From positions 5,508,001 through 5,572,000 of the forward strand of contig CATNEN010000007.1 of NCBI GenBank assembly GCA_950097015.1: a stretch of DNA of 64,000 bases, written 5' to 3'. Below, in pieces: positions 34,986 to 53,062 of the stretch (position 1 is its first letter; the number at the start of each line of letters is the position of its first letter). Position numbers and translations under genes: made by a program. The stretch is from Macrostomum hystrix. Lineage: Eukaryota > Platyhelminthes > Macrostomidae. The notes below the pieces were generated by a model. That model did no database searches, was not told the origin of the DNA, and saw nothing but the letters and a program-made list of their open reading frames with translations.

Positions 34986-35748
34986 TGTTTTATATCCGAA
35001 AAGTCCAGTAAAAAAACAATAAACAACAGTTTTAAGAAATACATTAGCAAATGTAATTAAATAATCCGCAAAGAAAGCAGTGGCAGAATTTTTTGACAGG
35101 CATTTTGCAAAGAATCGATAGGATCTATACAAGGTGTTCCAAAACGCACTGTTAGAGAGCTTGTCTAACTGGCCAACTGGACGATAGACAAATAGACGAA
35201 TAGATTTTTTATAAACTACAACAATCGACATGCTACTGCCTGGCCAGTAGTATCCGTTGCAAATCGCACAATATATTGAAACGATACAGACGTAATGATA
35301 TTAACTATTTCTTTTGTTAAAAAATACGATATATACTCTAGGTTATGAAAACATGAATGAGTAGCATGAACACGCTTTTTAAGGAACAATAAAGATCTTA
35401 ACTGACAAGCAAGAGACAACAACAGAAACACGAATAAGGTGAAGCGAACACTGGAACAATAAATAAATGCTTAATTACAATTTTTGACCTTTCTACGTAA
35501 ATAGATTATAAAAACTGACCTAGCGACAAAACAAGGGCTTCAACAGCCATTCTACTGCAATGAAACTAGAAGAGGCAGAATATTATTGGAACACCAAAAT
35601 ATCTAAGAAATTATTGCTGCAATTTGCGAAACTCCTGACACGCTTGAAGGCCTAATTTAATCCCATAATTTTATCCCATATCTTGAAAATGATAATTTGA
35701 ATCTGTCGACCATAATGCTAAAATATGACTCTGAAGGTTTATTTTCTA

Positions 35749-37476
35749 TTAGGTCAGCGAGTGCAGGTTCTTATTCGGATGCTGTTGCGGCCTCTGCTGG
35801 CCAGCGAAACCGCCGATTGGTCCCATTAGGGGATATTGTTGCTGCTGCTGCTGCTGCTGCTGAGCTGGCGGCGGCATCGGCATCAGCGCCTGAGGTTGCA
35901 TAGCAACTGACGGTATCAGCGGCATTTGGCCTGCAGCTGACATCGGCATTGGCATAGGCGGAGGCAGCTGCTGGTGGTGATGATGATTGGCTTGGATAGG
36001 CTGGCCAATCGACATTGACATTGGCGCGTGATTGGTTGAGAGCTGGTGATGGTGCTGTCCAATGGGCATGGCCTGGTGCATGTGATGATTAGGCTGCTGC
36101 TGCTGCTGATGCGCAAGGTGTTGCTGATGCTGCGGCATCTGCGGTGGAGGGAATCCGCCCAAGTGAGACGGAGGTGGCGGCGGCGGTGGTGGTGGCGGCG
36201 GCGGCGGATGAAGCATGGTCGAAGAAACAGTCGATGGCTGGTGCTGGAACGTCGGCATCAGCGGCGGCAGCGGTGGTGGAGGCGGCGGAGGTGGCGGTAG
36301 GGGCGCTGCATTGGTAGAAGCGGACGCGTACTGATGCCAGCTGCCAGTGAGGACGGAGCTGGGCATCTGCATGGAGACGTGCGGGACAGAGCCCGCCAAG
36401 GTGTGCGGCTGCTGATGATGCTGGAAGTGCACCTGGTTGACCACAGCGTGAGCCGCTGCCGCCGCGGCGCTTAGCGAAGCCGATGCTGCCGATGCGGCTG
36501 GCTGCGCCGAGCTAAAAGCCGGAGCCTGAGGCAGCGGCTGCGGCTGCATCGGAGCAGCAGTCGTAGAAGATGGCAAAGATGCCTGCTGCTGCGGCTTGGC
36601 TCGCGAATCGGGCTGCGTTTCAGAGCGGCCGTTGCCAATATTGATGTTATTGGTGTTGCCAGCGGCAACAGATGCAGAAGCAGCAGCGTTGGCGGAGCCG
36701 GAATTGCTGTTAGCGCCGCTGTTATTGCTCTGGTACATATCCAGTATGCGATGGCAGATGCGCTCAATCAGTGGGAATTCTAGGCCGGGTACGAATTGCT
36801 CCCACCATTTGTCATTCGGACCGGTGCGGCCGTCCCAGTCGCATATCTGATTGCCACTGCACAGGCTGCCTAAGTACAGCACAGAGCAGGCTATGATCTC
36901 GGGCTCCCACTGTAGGCACAGGGTAGTGTACAGGCTGTCATTGACGAATGCCCAGGCGTGGCGCACAATGGCACTGATCTCATCCTGGCCGCCGCGCAGA
37001 CGCCGCCCCATCTCCAGCAAGTGTTTGTACGGGTGCTCGACAATGAAATCGAATTTCAGGGTGCGCAGCATAATCCGCTCCATCTGCATGACCAGCTCGG
37101 CGGGGCTGCGGCTCGGCTGGCCCTGGGACGGCGCAGCGAAATGGGCAGCAAAAGTTCGCTCGTCCAGGTGCTTCTGCACCGAGCGGACCAGATCGCGGCA
37201 GAGTTTCGGGGTCTCTTCCACTTTGCCAGCTAGGAACAGAGCGCAGGCGGCAACCACGTAGCGATCGTGCTTCTTGAAGCTGTGCGCCATGTAGAAGCGA
37301 TGAAAGAAGACAATGCCGGTGGCTATTGTATTGTGGGTGAGGCCGAGGTCCTGGCCGCATTGCAAAATAAATTTGGCGCCCTCGCATCTGTATTTGGTTT
37401 CGACATCGCGCTCAACACCGTCGCGATAGGAGGGCGTGTTGAGCACATCCTCCGGCTCCCAGTACCAGCAGGGCAT
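35749..37476 (-). CDS. CCNK: Cyclin K
   Basis: Uninterrupted 575-aa ORF. The N-terminal cyclin box matches cyclin K: CWYWEPEDVLNTPS, GIVFFHRFYMAHSFKKHDRYV, FLAGKVEETPK, and a second fold with AWAFVNDSLYTTLCLQWEPEIIA. Cyclin K pairs with CDK12/CDK13 to phosphorylate the RNA polymerase II tail and supports transcription of long and DNA-damage genes. The C-terminal half is low complexity: two runs of about ten Pro, His/Gln-rich stretches and a Gln run near the end, like the Pro-rich tail of the vertebrate protein. The ATG at 37476 matches the family N-terminus closely. The long intronless coding exon contrasts with intron-rich neighbours. Confidence 0.93.
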   Translation of the reverse strand: MPCWYWEPEDVLNTPSYRDGVERDVETKYRCEGAKFILQCGQDLGLTHNTIATGIVFFHRFYMAHSFKKHDRYVVAACALFLAGKVEETPKLCRDLVRSVQKHLDERTFAAHFAAPSQGQPSRSPAELVMQMERIMLRTLKFDFIVEHPYKHLLEMGRRLRGGQDEISAIVRHAWAFVNDSLYTTLCLQWEPEIIACSVLYLGSLCSGNQICDWDGRTGPNDKWWEQFVPGLEFPLIERICHRILDMYQSNNSGANSNSGSANAAASASVAAGNTNNINIGNGRSETQPDSRAKPQQQASLPSSTTAAPMQPQPLPQAPAFSSAQPAASAASASLSAAAAAAHAVVNQVHFQHHQQPHTLAGSVPHVSMQMPSSVLTGSWHQYASASTNAAPLPPPPPPPPPLPPLMPTFQHQPSTVSSTMLHPPPPPPPPPPPPPSHLGGFPPPQMPQHQQHLAHQQQQQPNHHMHQAMPIGQHHHQLSTNHAPMSMSIGQPIQANHHHHQQLPPPMPMPMSAAGQMPLIPSVAMQPQALMPMPPPAQQQQQQQQQYPLMGPIGGFAGQQRPQQHPNKNLHSLT

Positions 37477-37481
37477 TGGTG

Positions 37482-37519
37482 CTTGGGATCAGCGGAGATC
37501 AAGATCGGGAGATCCCAAG
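37482..37519. promoter_or_regulatory. Inverted repeat just upstream of the cyclin K start codon
   Basis: CTTGGGATC (37482-37490) and GATCCCAAG (37511-37519) pair perfectly, with a 20-bp loop that itself contains GATC twice. It begins 6 nt upstream of the start codon, so if transcribed it would form a 5' UTR hairpin. Function is inference. Confidence 0.5.
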
Positions 37520-37644
37520 TGTGTTACGTCGCAGTTCTTATTTGAAAATTTTTTTTTAACGTTGGCTTGCGGTTTGCTGAAAAATGCGAATATGGTGTTA
37601 AATAATGGTGTGGTAAATAACTTTGGCTTGTCAATGGCTGAATG

Positions 37645-37932
37645 CACAATCTCTCGCACCAATGTCCCGGAGCTCAATTCCACAGTGAGACCACATTTAT
37701 TTGGGGCGCAATTTACGCCCTTAAGGGCCAATCTCCAAGGCAGTGAGAGTGTACACTGCCTTAACGATGAGAAAGTCATGGCAGATGTACACCGCTGTGT
37801 GAGCGTGCCTGCGAACGGTATCTGTGTGCGTGTGCTCAGGAGTCAGCGAAATGGGCGGAATTGCCTCCTTGCTGGCTGCAGGTCTAGTGTCACCAAATGA
37901 TGTGCCACTGCCTGCAGCCCTCCAGCAATTAT
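37645..37932 (+). mobile_element. SINE family 1 copy, degenerate head
   Basis: Matches the body of the intact copy at 14147-14503 (CACATTTATTTGGGGCGCA, GTGTACACTGCCT, GTCTAGTGTCACCAAAT). The tRNA-like 5' part is mutated. It sits between cyclin K and mL28. Confidence 0.85.
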
Positions 37933-38234
37933 TAATATTTTTATGCCTGAATGCAGACTCGATTAATAATGTGACTTTCACTAATATCCCCATTCTCTTT
38001 CCTCCCAGATCCACGGGCCTTTTTTCCAGAAAACGTAACACTAAAATATCTAAAGAATGAAGGAGACGAGAAGATATCATTAAAAGCATATTTAATAAAC
38101 AGTTTTCTAGCATGACAAATACACAATTTTTTTAAAGAAAATACAAATGGACACTAAAGCTAGCGGATCGATTGGGTCAACCAAAGGGTCAACTGGATCA
38201 AGCAGAGCCTAGAACACTTTCTAAATATTTGACA
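37933..38234. other. AT-rich 3' flank of mL28
   Basis: Presumed 3' UTR and flanking DNA of the gene on the minus strand. No further feature. Confidence 0.5.
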
Positions 38235-39102
38235 TTATTGAGGCGCCTCATTATTAGTCTGAGGAGCAGCGGCTGCCGCGGCCCGCTCCTCCTGCAGCCG
38301 CCTAAGAAGTTCAACCTTCTTAGGCACGGCAGCCTCCAGTCGCCTGGCGTCGGCCTCCAATTTGAGCTGCTTGCGGCAGGCCTCGGCCAGACTGAGCCCG
38401 ATCCATTCAGCCTGCTCGGCTGGCACGGCGAATTTGGCGTAGCGCTGGCGCAACGGACTCTCGGCTGGCAGGCGAGCCAAAGCCAGCAGCATGTCGCGTT
38501 TTAGATGCGTTCCAAGGCGCGAATTCAAATCGCCGTCAGACGACGACAGAATGTACTGATCTAGACAGCCAGCCTCTTCAATCATTGTGAGAGCCCGGTG
38601 GGTCACTATGATGTACATCCAACGGTTCAACAGCTCCGAGTGAAAGGCAATGCGATGAAGGTGGGGACGCCAGAATCGCGGATGAACCTGCGATGGCGGA
38701 TGAGAGATGGATAGTACGCTTGTAACTGGGAGAATCTAGGAAACAAAATAAAAACTATAAGTAAAACTACGAGCTCAAAATTAAATAACCTACCTGATCC
38801 TCTTTCTCTCGCTGCCTAAACCCGTACACAATGCCTTCGTTGGCCCACAGGCAGCGCTGAGACTCCTCCGGGTAGAATACCTGCGGCGGCAGGTCAAAGT
38901 GCCGGCTAGGATAGACGCGACCGTCACTGTGCGCAACAAACGGCTGCTCTGGATGGCGCTGCGAGAATGGCTGCATGTGAACATGCGGCCGCCTATATGC
39001 CTTGTTCTCCATGTACCGCTGCCTATAGTGCATTGGCAGTCGCGCAAGGGCCGCCTTTAGGTGCGGATAGAAGAACACAGCTCGTTCTAGCTCTAGGCTG
39101 GC
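38235..39102 (-). CDS. MRPL28: Mitochondrial ribosomal protein mL28 (MRPL28)
   Basis: Exons (minus) 39102-38794 and 38735-38235, joined in phase 0; 269 aa visible. Matches to MRPL28 include FYPHLKAALARLP, YPEESQRCLWANEGIVYG, FWRPHLHRIAFHSELL, LGTHLKRDMLLALARLP and the helix EQAEWIGLSLAEACRKQ. It is a large-subunit mitoribosome protein. The first visible exon opens at CTTCAG|GCC without an ATG before MHYRQRYM (39033), so the mitochondrial targeting start is probably in an unseen upstream exon. Confidence 0.85.
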
Positions 39103-42100
39103 CTGAAGTGTGTGACAGTGAAGCAATGAAATGCTTATTACAACCAGTATGATAGCATAGCCAAAGTTTATAAAACTAAAATAAACATATTTTAATTCAA
39201 CAAGAAATGGCTAAGTGCAATGGATAAATGAGTGACGAGGATTATAAATAAATGAATATCAAAACAAGCATTTGGGATACATTCAAGTAGGTAGCAATGG
39301 TGACCTTGGCTCCATAGAGTCTTTTAAATATTGAATATATACAATCTACTTTCCTACAAACACATGTTATTACATTTTATAATATTACTCTAGCTTAGGC
39401 TATAAATAAAAGTATCCTAAAACGCTTAAGTTGTCATTAATTAACTTAACAGTTGGCAGAGTGCACACAGCAATAAATTTTGACCACTAAAAAGCATTTA
39501 TATCTCATTTTCAAGGTTTCCTGAGCTGGCACAGTCTTTTAAGACAAAATTTTCATGTGACATGACCACACCAATTTGAATTTTAACTGTTGTGATTATG
39601 TAACAACTGACCTACTGATAACAAATGATTTAACTGACCAAAGCCATGGCATGTTAAATGGTTATTTGTTTGCTAGTTTTTGTTTTTTTAGATTCTATAA
39701 TAAAGGTACAGAAATTAAATTAAAAGCAATTATTTACCAAAAAATTAGCTAGCTCTTCAGTAGCTGCAAAGCCAGTTTTAAATGTCTTTATAATGATTTA
39801 GAAATTAGCTAGGTCTAGCTAAAAATTAAAACAAAACTTAGGATTTATTGTACAAGGCACTTTATATAAATTTTTTGCTATTGTGAATGGTAAATCCAGC
39901 TTTTTGATAAAGGTTAAACATTTGGGTAGGAGGCAGTACAACTAGAAGCAGCTTATAGGATGCTATTGTGCCAACATGAAATGTAGCAAATTAAAATATA
40001 TGAATTTCTGAGTGACACTTTCTAAAAAGTTTACACTAAGACAAGGCAGGACCCTTAGACTTACAGTCTATTTCTATCTTAGTATGTGGTCTGTGAGCAT
40101 TGCCAAGCAAGGAGTGCTCAGGTCATAAAGAAGCACTGTATAGAGACACTGTGGCCTATAGGAGAGTCAATATAAGAAGAAGGAACTATAACAGAGGATG
40201 CTATAAAGGGGGCAATATGAGTGGGTGCCAACCAATAGAATCAACATTTAAGGAGCTATGGCCCCTTGGCCTTAGCCTCCCTAGATCTACCCATGTAATT
40301 TAAAGGCCAATTGGACAGTTTTAGAAATTATATATATGGGTTATAGGGTAGGACCATATTTTATTGACAATTTTCTATTTTCATTTGTTTAAAATTCAAA
40401 CTGATTTTGAATTTAAAATAACTTGAAAATAAACAATATAAATAATTACTAAGAACAAGCAAAACAATAATCCACTTAGATGTCGTAGTAGTGGACTCTG
40501 ATGGATTATTGTATATAACCTAAAAAATGCTTTTAAAGTAACAAAGCAATAATCAAAATTAAATCATTTTCCCTCTGCCTTTCCCACCATTTCTTTTCTC
40601 TTCTTCTTTGGTTTTGGCTATAGATAGCCAGATACCACAATGTCATTCAAAAACTTGTATGACTTTAAGTATTTACTTGTAGTAACTAAGATAGTCATTA
40701 ATATTCCATATCTGAAACTAGAATATTGTCATTTTACTATATAATGTAACAAAATCAATTGCTTGATAACTTTTTATCAACTAAGAAACCAGCATTACAC
40801 AACAACTAATTTTCCAGCATAAGTATAGAAACTGTTATAGAGAACATATGGAAACTACATATTTTTGGTTGCCACTTTAGGTTCTTACTTATAATTATAG
40901 AAATTTAACTTATGAACAGTCTAACAAAACAAAGTAAGGTATGTAAGTGGCACTTATGTAAGTAAGATGTGCCATGCTACTTCCACTCCCACTAACCAGC
41001 TCATCCCTTGGCCATAGACACTCCTAATCACATCAACCATATTGCTTTTATCTCCCCCTGCACTGAACATTTGCCACAGACAAGTTCTATACCCCAGAAG
41101 CAGTGCCACCAGTTCAATAATCACAAAAAGTAACCATAATAATTGAAATTCCAAGTTATTGCATTGATTTGAAATTAAACTTTTGAGAAAAACTGTTTAA
41201 TGAATGATTCAAAAAGAATGTCAAAAACATTATGGTTATGATAGAACATTAGTTATGATAAAAGTTGCTGTAACTTATGGTGATGGTCATGGCTATGGGG
41301 AAAACCTGGTTATGTTGGAATACTAACAACAAGATACCTTATGTCATAGTCATATTAGATAAATAGCTAGCTGGTTATTTTGTTTAGACCTGATACATAG
41401 GAATAAGCATGGTCTTTTTTAATTTAAATATTTTGTGCAACTTGCCAACTGCTAAACTAGCTAGAACATTAATATAACTGAAGTATTAGATTAAAAAACT
41501 GTGAAATAGTGTTTTCTATATTGTGCTCCTACTCCTAGGCTCCTAACTAATGAACATAATTCATAAAAATCATTTCAACTGTCTTAGCCTATAGGGCTAA
41601 AGCAGTTAAACTTATACTTAATGAAAAAAATATTAACAAAAAGTGCTGCAACTTGACTGCTAACTATACTATACTATACGAGCATGGGAAGAATATCTGG
41701 GGTTTACATAACATTAACATACGTTCATAACATTACGATAAGATAGCTAGTCAAGACAGCAGCAACGAAAGTGTTGATTCTGTTGAATAATTTAGATTTC
41801 AGTTAGTCCAAACTTTGTGAGTATCTTATATACGAAGGAGGTGAGCAAGTTTAAAGAGTTTCTTGGCAGAGGTTATATGTAATTATAGACAAACACAACT
41901 AAGTAATACGACGACATTTTTGTTGACAATTCTAGATAAAGGACAAAAACTAATGCAAGACGATTGCTTTTTAAACTTTGCAAGCGGTTTATTTTTCTAA
42001 CGCATTTTAGAATTTAATAACATTTATATTCTATATCTGTCACACTTTTAATTAATACATCGTGTTAAAAAACAATCACAATCAGTCTAAACATAAAATT

Positions 42101-42271
42101 TTTGTTCAAACCTTGTTGCTATTGTAAATTATAATTTTAATCAAGTTTAACGTTAAGTTCACTGACATTTTTTCGTGATTACAATTAGCACGCATTAAGT
42201 CTTTGCGAAGCTTTTTGACGCACACTATTGCATTTAAAGTCTGAAAGAACAGTTTAGGTACTCAAGCTAAC
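39103..42271. other. AT-rich intergenic block, no gene or satellite seen
   Basis: Over 3 kb of AT-rich DNA with no minisatellite, unlike the rest of the window, and no credible ORF. A short inverted repeat (ACAATAATCCA, 40464-40474 and 40502-40512) is the only structure I noticed. It may hold the mL28 first exon and the promoters of mL28 and KATNAL2. Confidence 0.6.
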
Positions 42272-48954
<6,683 letters not shown>

Positions 48955-49079
48955 AGAGAGTTCAGCAATTGCCAGTTTATTGGCACGTTGGCCATGGCTT
49001 TTTGGTAGCAAATGCTGGATTGAATAAAAATCTATGATTTTCCTGAGGGTAATTAAGATATGAGCAGTTACGTGGTCGG

Positions 49080-50390
49080 GTGGTTTAGGGATTGAGTAGA
49101 TTAGGGATTGAGTAGTTTAGGGATGAGCTGTTTAGGGATTGAGCAGATTAGGGATGAGCAGTTTAGGGATTGAGCAGTTTAGATATTTAGTAGTTTAGGG
49201 ATTTAGTAGATTAGGGATTTAGAAGCTTAGGGAGTGAGTAGTTTAGGGACTGAGCAGTTTAGGGATTGAGCAGTTTAGCGATGAGCAGTTTAGGGATTGA
49301 GCAGTTTAGGGATTGAGCAGTTTAGGGATGAGCAGTTTAGGGATTGAGCAGTTTATAGATTTAGTAGTTTAGGGATTTAGTAGTTTAGGGATTTAGTAGC
49401 TTAGGGAGTGAGTAGTTTAGGGACTGAGCAGTTTAGGGATTGAGCAGATTAGGGATGAGCAGTTTAGGGATGAGCAGATTAGGGATGAGCAGTTTAGGGA
49501 TGAGCTGTTTAGGGATGAGCAGTTTAGGGATTGAGCAGTTTAGCGATGAGCAGTTTAGGGATTGAGCAGTTTAGGGATGAGCAGTTTAGGGATTGAGCAG
49601 TTTAGGGATGAGCAGTTTAGCGATGAGCAGTTTAGGGATTGAGCAGATTAGGGATGAGCAGTTTAGGGATGAGCAGTTTAGGGATGAGCAGTTTAGGGAT
49701 TGAGCAGTTTAGCGATGAGCAGTTTAGGGATTGAGCAGTTTAGGGATTGAGCAGTTTAGGGATGAGCAGTTTATAGATTTAGTAGTTTAGGGATTTAGTA
49801 GTTTAGGGATTTAGTAGCTTAGGGAGTGAGTAGTTTAGGGACTGAGCAGTTTAGGGATTGAGCAGTTTAGGGATTGAGCAGTTTAGGGATTGAGCAGTTT
49901 ATAGATTTAGTAGTTTAGGGATTTAGTAGTTTAGGGATTTAGTAGCTTAGGGAGTGAGTAGTTTAGGGACTGAGCAGTTTAGGGATTGAGCAGTTTAGGG
50001 ATTGAGCAGTTTAGGGATTGAGCAGTTTATAGATTTAGTAGTTTAGGGATTTAGTAGTTTAGGGATTTAGTAGCTTAGGGAGTGAGTAGTTTAGGGACTG
50101 AGCAGTTTAGGGATTGAGCAGATTAGGGATGAGCAGTTTAGGAATTGAGCAGTTTAGGAATTGAGCAGTTTAGGGATTGAGCAGTTTAGGGATGAGCAGT
50201 TTAGGGATGAGCAGTTTAGGGATTGAGCAGTTTAGGGATTGAGCAGTTTAGGGATGAGCAGTTTAGGGATTGAGCAGTTTAGGGATGAGCAGTTTAGGGA
50301 TTGAGCAGTTTAGGGATGAGCAGTTTAGGGATTGAGCAGTTTAGGGATTGAGCAGTTTAGGGATTGAGCAGTTTAGGGATTGTGAGATCT
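49080..50390. repeat. TTAGGG-containing higher-order satellite downstream of KATNAL2
   Basis: Tandem 15/16-bp units of the type AGTTTAGGGATTGAGC / AGTTTAGGGATGAGC. TTAGGG occurs in most units. An eight-unit block (ATAGATTTAG, TTTAGTAG, CTTAGGGAGTGAG, GGGACTGAG) recurs near 49345, 49770, 49900 and 50030, making a higher-order repeat. Confidence 0.95.
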
Positions 50391-51270
50391 CAAATATAGA
50401 ATGTGGGGTATATGCGATCTGTAAAGGATGTTTTGCCACAATGAAGATTTAATGTGCCTAAAAACTTCTCCAGGTGATAAATAAGCAAAATATTAGAAAG
50501 CATTTCTGCGTAATTTTTTCTAGTTTGTTTCGTTTGCTTTCAGCTAAGTTCATGCACGCCTTCATGCATTCACGAAGAACATTAAATAGATTTGTTTGTT
50601 AATCTGCTCTCACAAAACTCCGTGCTGTCATTTAAACTGCTGTGATTTTAAGCAAAGCTGCTGCTGATAACATTGATTGTGTCTTTCAGTTAGCAGCGTG
50701 ATAGTTTGCGAGTTGCTTCGCTTTCAGAGAGCGCGTGACTTTTTAAATAACCTGTGCTATATAAGAAAACTGTACAGGCACTCAGATATTGGCTATAACA
50801 GTCCGAAGTGCAGGTTCAAGCCAAATTCGCTTGGCATAGGTGAGATAACACTCGCTGGTAAGCTGCTTCTTTCAGGTAGGCACTTTTCGTAAAAGTACGC
50901 TTTCGCTTTTTAAAAGCTTTATTAAAAGCATGATCTGATCAAAACTGCTTTTCTTACTAGTAAATTTCAGTTTACCTATGTGTGCCATAGCTATAATTCT
51001 CTAAATACACAGTGGCTCGTAAATAATGTCCATGGATTATACGAGCTAGATTTTTTCTTTTAACAAAAGGCGAGATCCAAGGACACATTTTTTACGTCTT
51101 GTTTTCCTGTGCCATTACGCAATTGGAAAGCAACGACAAAGCAACAATCGACTACTGTTTAGCATGAAACATCATAGATTAATTCAGTAATGTATATTAT
51201 TATTGCTTACATTATGAAGTGCATTAGGAGTTTTTGTAGTCTAGTGGGCTTGTCTAAACTAATGGGAAAC
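50391..51270. other. Intergenic DNA, nothing recognised
   Basis: AT-rich, with only short ORFs. Confidence 0.5.
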
Positions 51271-51274
51271 AATT

Positions 51275-51440
51275 TGTGTCCACGACATTTAATTCCGCAT
51301 TGCTTCAGCTCACCCAGCTGTAAACTGTGTACCAACATTAGCTGCGCTAGAAATGGTTGGGTGTGTTCCAGCCGCCCCAGTCCACGGACTGTCCTCCCCA
51401 GTCCACGGACTTAACAGCTGTACACAGCCCGCTCAATTCC
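51275..51440 (+). mobile_element. SINE family 2, 3' fragment
   Basis: Matches the body of the family 2 copy at 59372-59620 (CATTGCTTCAGCTCACCCAGCTG, CCCCAGTCCACGGACT). The head is missing. Confidence 0.75.
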
Positions 51441-51734
51441 TGCTGCATTCTGTCTCTATCCATAGATAATATTCGGTGTTTCAGTTCGCTACTGTGATTT
51501 TACTCGTATTTATTCTAATTAACCTACTGCAGAATCTGCAAATTATTGCAATTCTCAGAGATTCATCAGCCTTCAGGCCTCCAGGCTGTCCGCGTAGCTG
51601 ACAAGGCGCACTTGGACGTCGCCAAAGTTTGCAGCCGCGTTTTGACGCAGCTTCAGCATGGCGATGCACTGCTCAACGTGCGGCCGCTCCTGGCGATGGG
51701 AATGAAAGTTAGTCACTTTTTAGACGTTCAATTT

Positions 51735-51830
51735 TTTCCTGAAGCGAGTTCCCTGAAGCGAGCTCTTCAAAGAGAGTTCCCTGAAGCGATTTCCCTGAAG
51801 CAAATCTACTTGAAGTGAGCTCTACCTGAA
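51735..51830. repeat. 14-bp minisatellite relic in kinase-gene intron
   Basis: A few units of TTCCCTGAAGCGAG with decay, the same family as the DEG/ENaC intron array at 19545-19805. Confidence 0.8.
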
Positions 51831-52749
51831 GCGTAATCAATGAGCTGGTTCACTAGAGTTTCTGGTGCGTTGAGTTCGATATTTTTGTAGCAGCTATGAG
51901 TTTGCATAAGAAAGTTAACTACTTAGGGGCTTGCATTATCATCTCAATGTTTTAAATGATAGAGACTTGCATAGAATCTGCTGTTGACGGTTGCTCACTA
52001 GACAGCTAGACAACTCACCATCGGTATTCGATGCGTCATCAGCCCGATGACAAAGTTGACGCCCTGGTCGCCCTCGAGAAGCGCTATGGGGAACTCCACA
52101 GAAGCCGATGGTGCGGAGGTGCCAAAGTAGCATTCCCACAGCATCACGCCTAGCGCGTAAATGTCGGACTTGATTGAGAAAAGCGGCTGCGGGGTCGCCA
52201 GCTCCGGCGCGAGGTAGCCCCGAGTGCCGACGAAGCTGTTCCCGGACAGCACCTCCTCGTCCTTGGCGAAGCCGAAGTCACAGATGCGCAGCTGAGCTCC
52301 GGAGCCGTCGGTCTCGCTGCCGTCCACCAGTACGTTCTCCAGCTTCAGATCGCGGTGCAAGATGTGCCGACTGTGCAAGTGCCTGACGCCAGCTAGGATC
52401 TGCTGGTAGAGTTTCAGGCAAGTCGTCAGGGCCGCGCTGGCATCATCAGCGAATGCGGGCACCAATCTCCGTCGATGTCGCAGGAGGAATTCGCGTAAGG
52501 TTGCCCTGACAACGAGGCATCAGAAGTCCGATCCGACCCAGCCGTGGAAAGTACACGCTGCCGAGGCCGGGCAGCAGGTTCGGGTGCAGGTCGGTTGCCA
52601 GCTCCCGCAGCACCTCCGCCTCCAGCAGGGCGGAGTTGGTCGCGGCGACCCGAATCAGTTTCAGGGCTAACGGAGTCGGCTGGGTGGAGAATGAAGCGAA
52701 TCTCGGTTCAGTTAAGAACTCAAGCGAGTTTCTGTCACATGCAGCAAGC

Positions 52750-53062
52750 GGGCTGTGGCCCACAGCCAGCAAGGAGGCAATTCTGCCCATTCCGCTGACT
52801 CCTGAGCACACTCGCACTCAGATACTGTTCACAGGCACACGCTCACAACGGGGTATAAATCTGCCCTGACTTTCTCACCGTCAGGCAGTGTACATCTCAC
52901 TGTGCCTTGGAGGTTGGCCCTCAAGGGTGTAAATCACACGACAAGCTTCCAAGCCTTCTCTCCGCGGCTGCGCCCCAAATGAATGTGGCCTCGCCGCGGA
53001 ATCGAGCTCAGGGACCTTGGTGCAAGAGGCAAACGCGTTAACCGCTCTGCCACCGACCCCCT
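52750..53062 (-). mobile_element. SINE family 1 in the kinase gene intron, with target duplication
   Basis: Full-length reverse copy with tRNA-like head at the right end (GCCACCGACC, GGAATCGAGCTC box B complement). A 7-bp duplication AGCAAGC flanks it (52743-52749 and 53063-53069). The right edge is only about 12 bp from the splice donor at 53081. Confidence 0.85.

Noticed and set aside
39103-42271. Hidden protein gene in the AT-rich block
   Set aside because: No ORF over about 70 codons with plausible composition, and no splice-linked exons found by eye; at most it holds small 5' exons.
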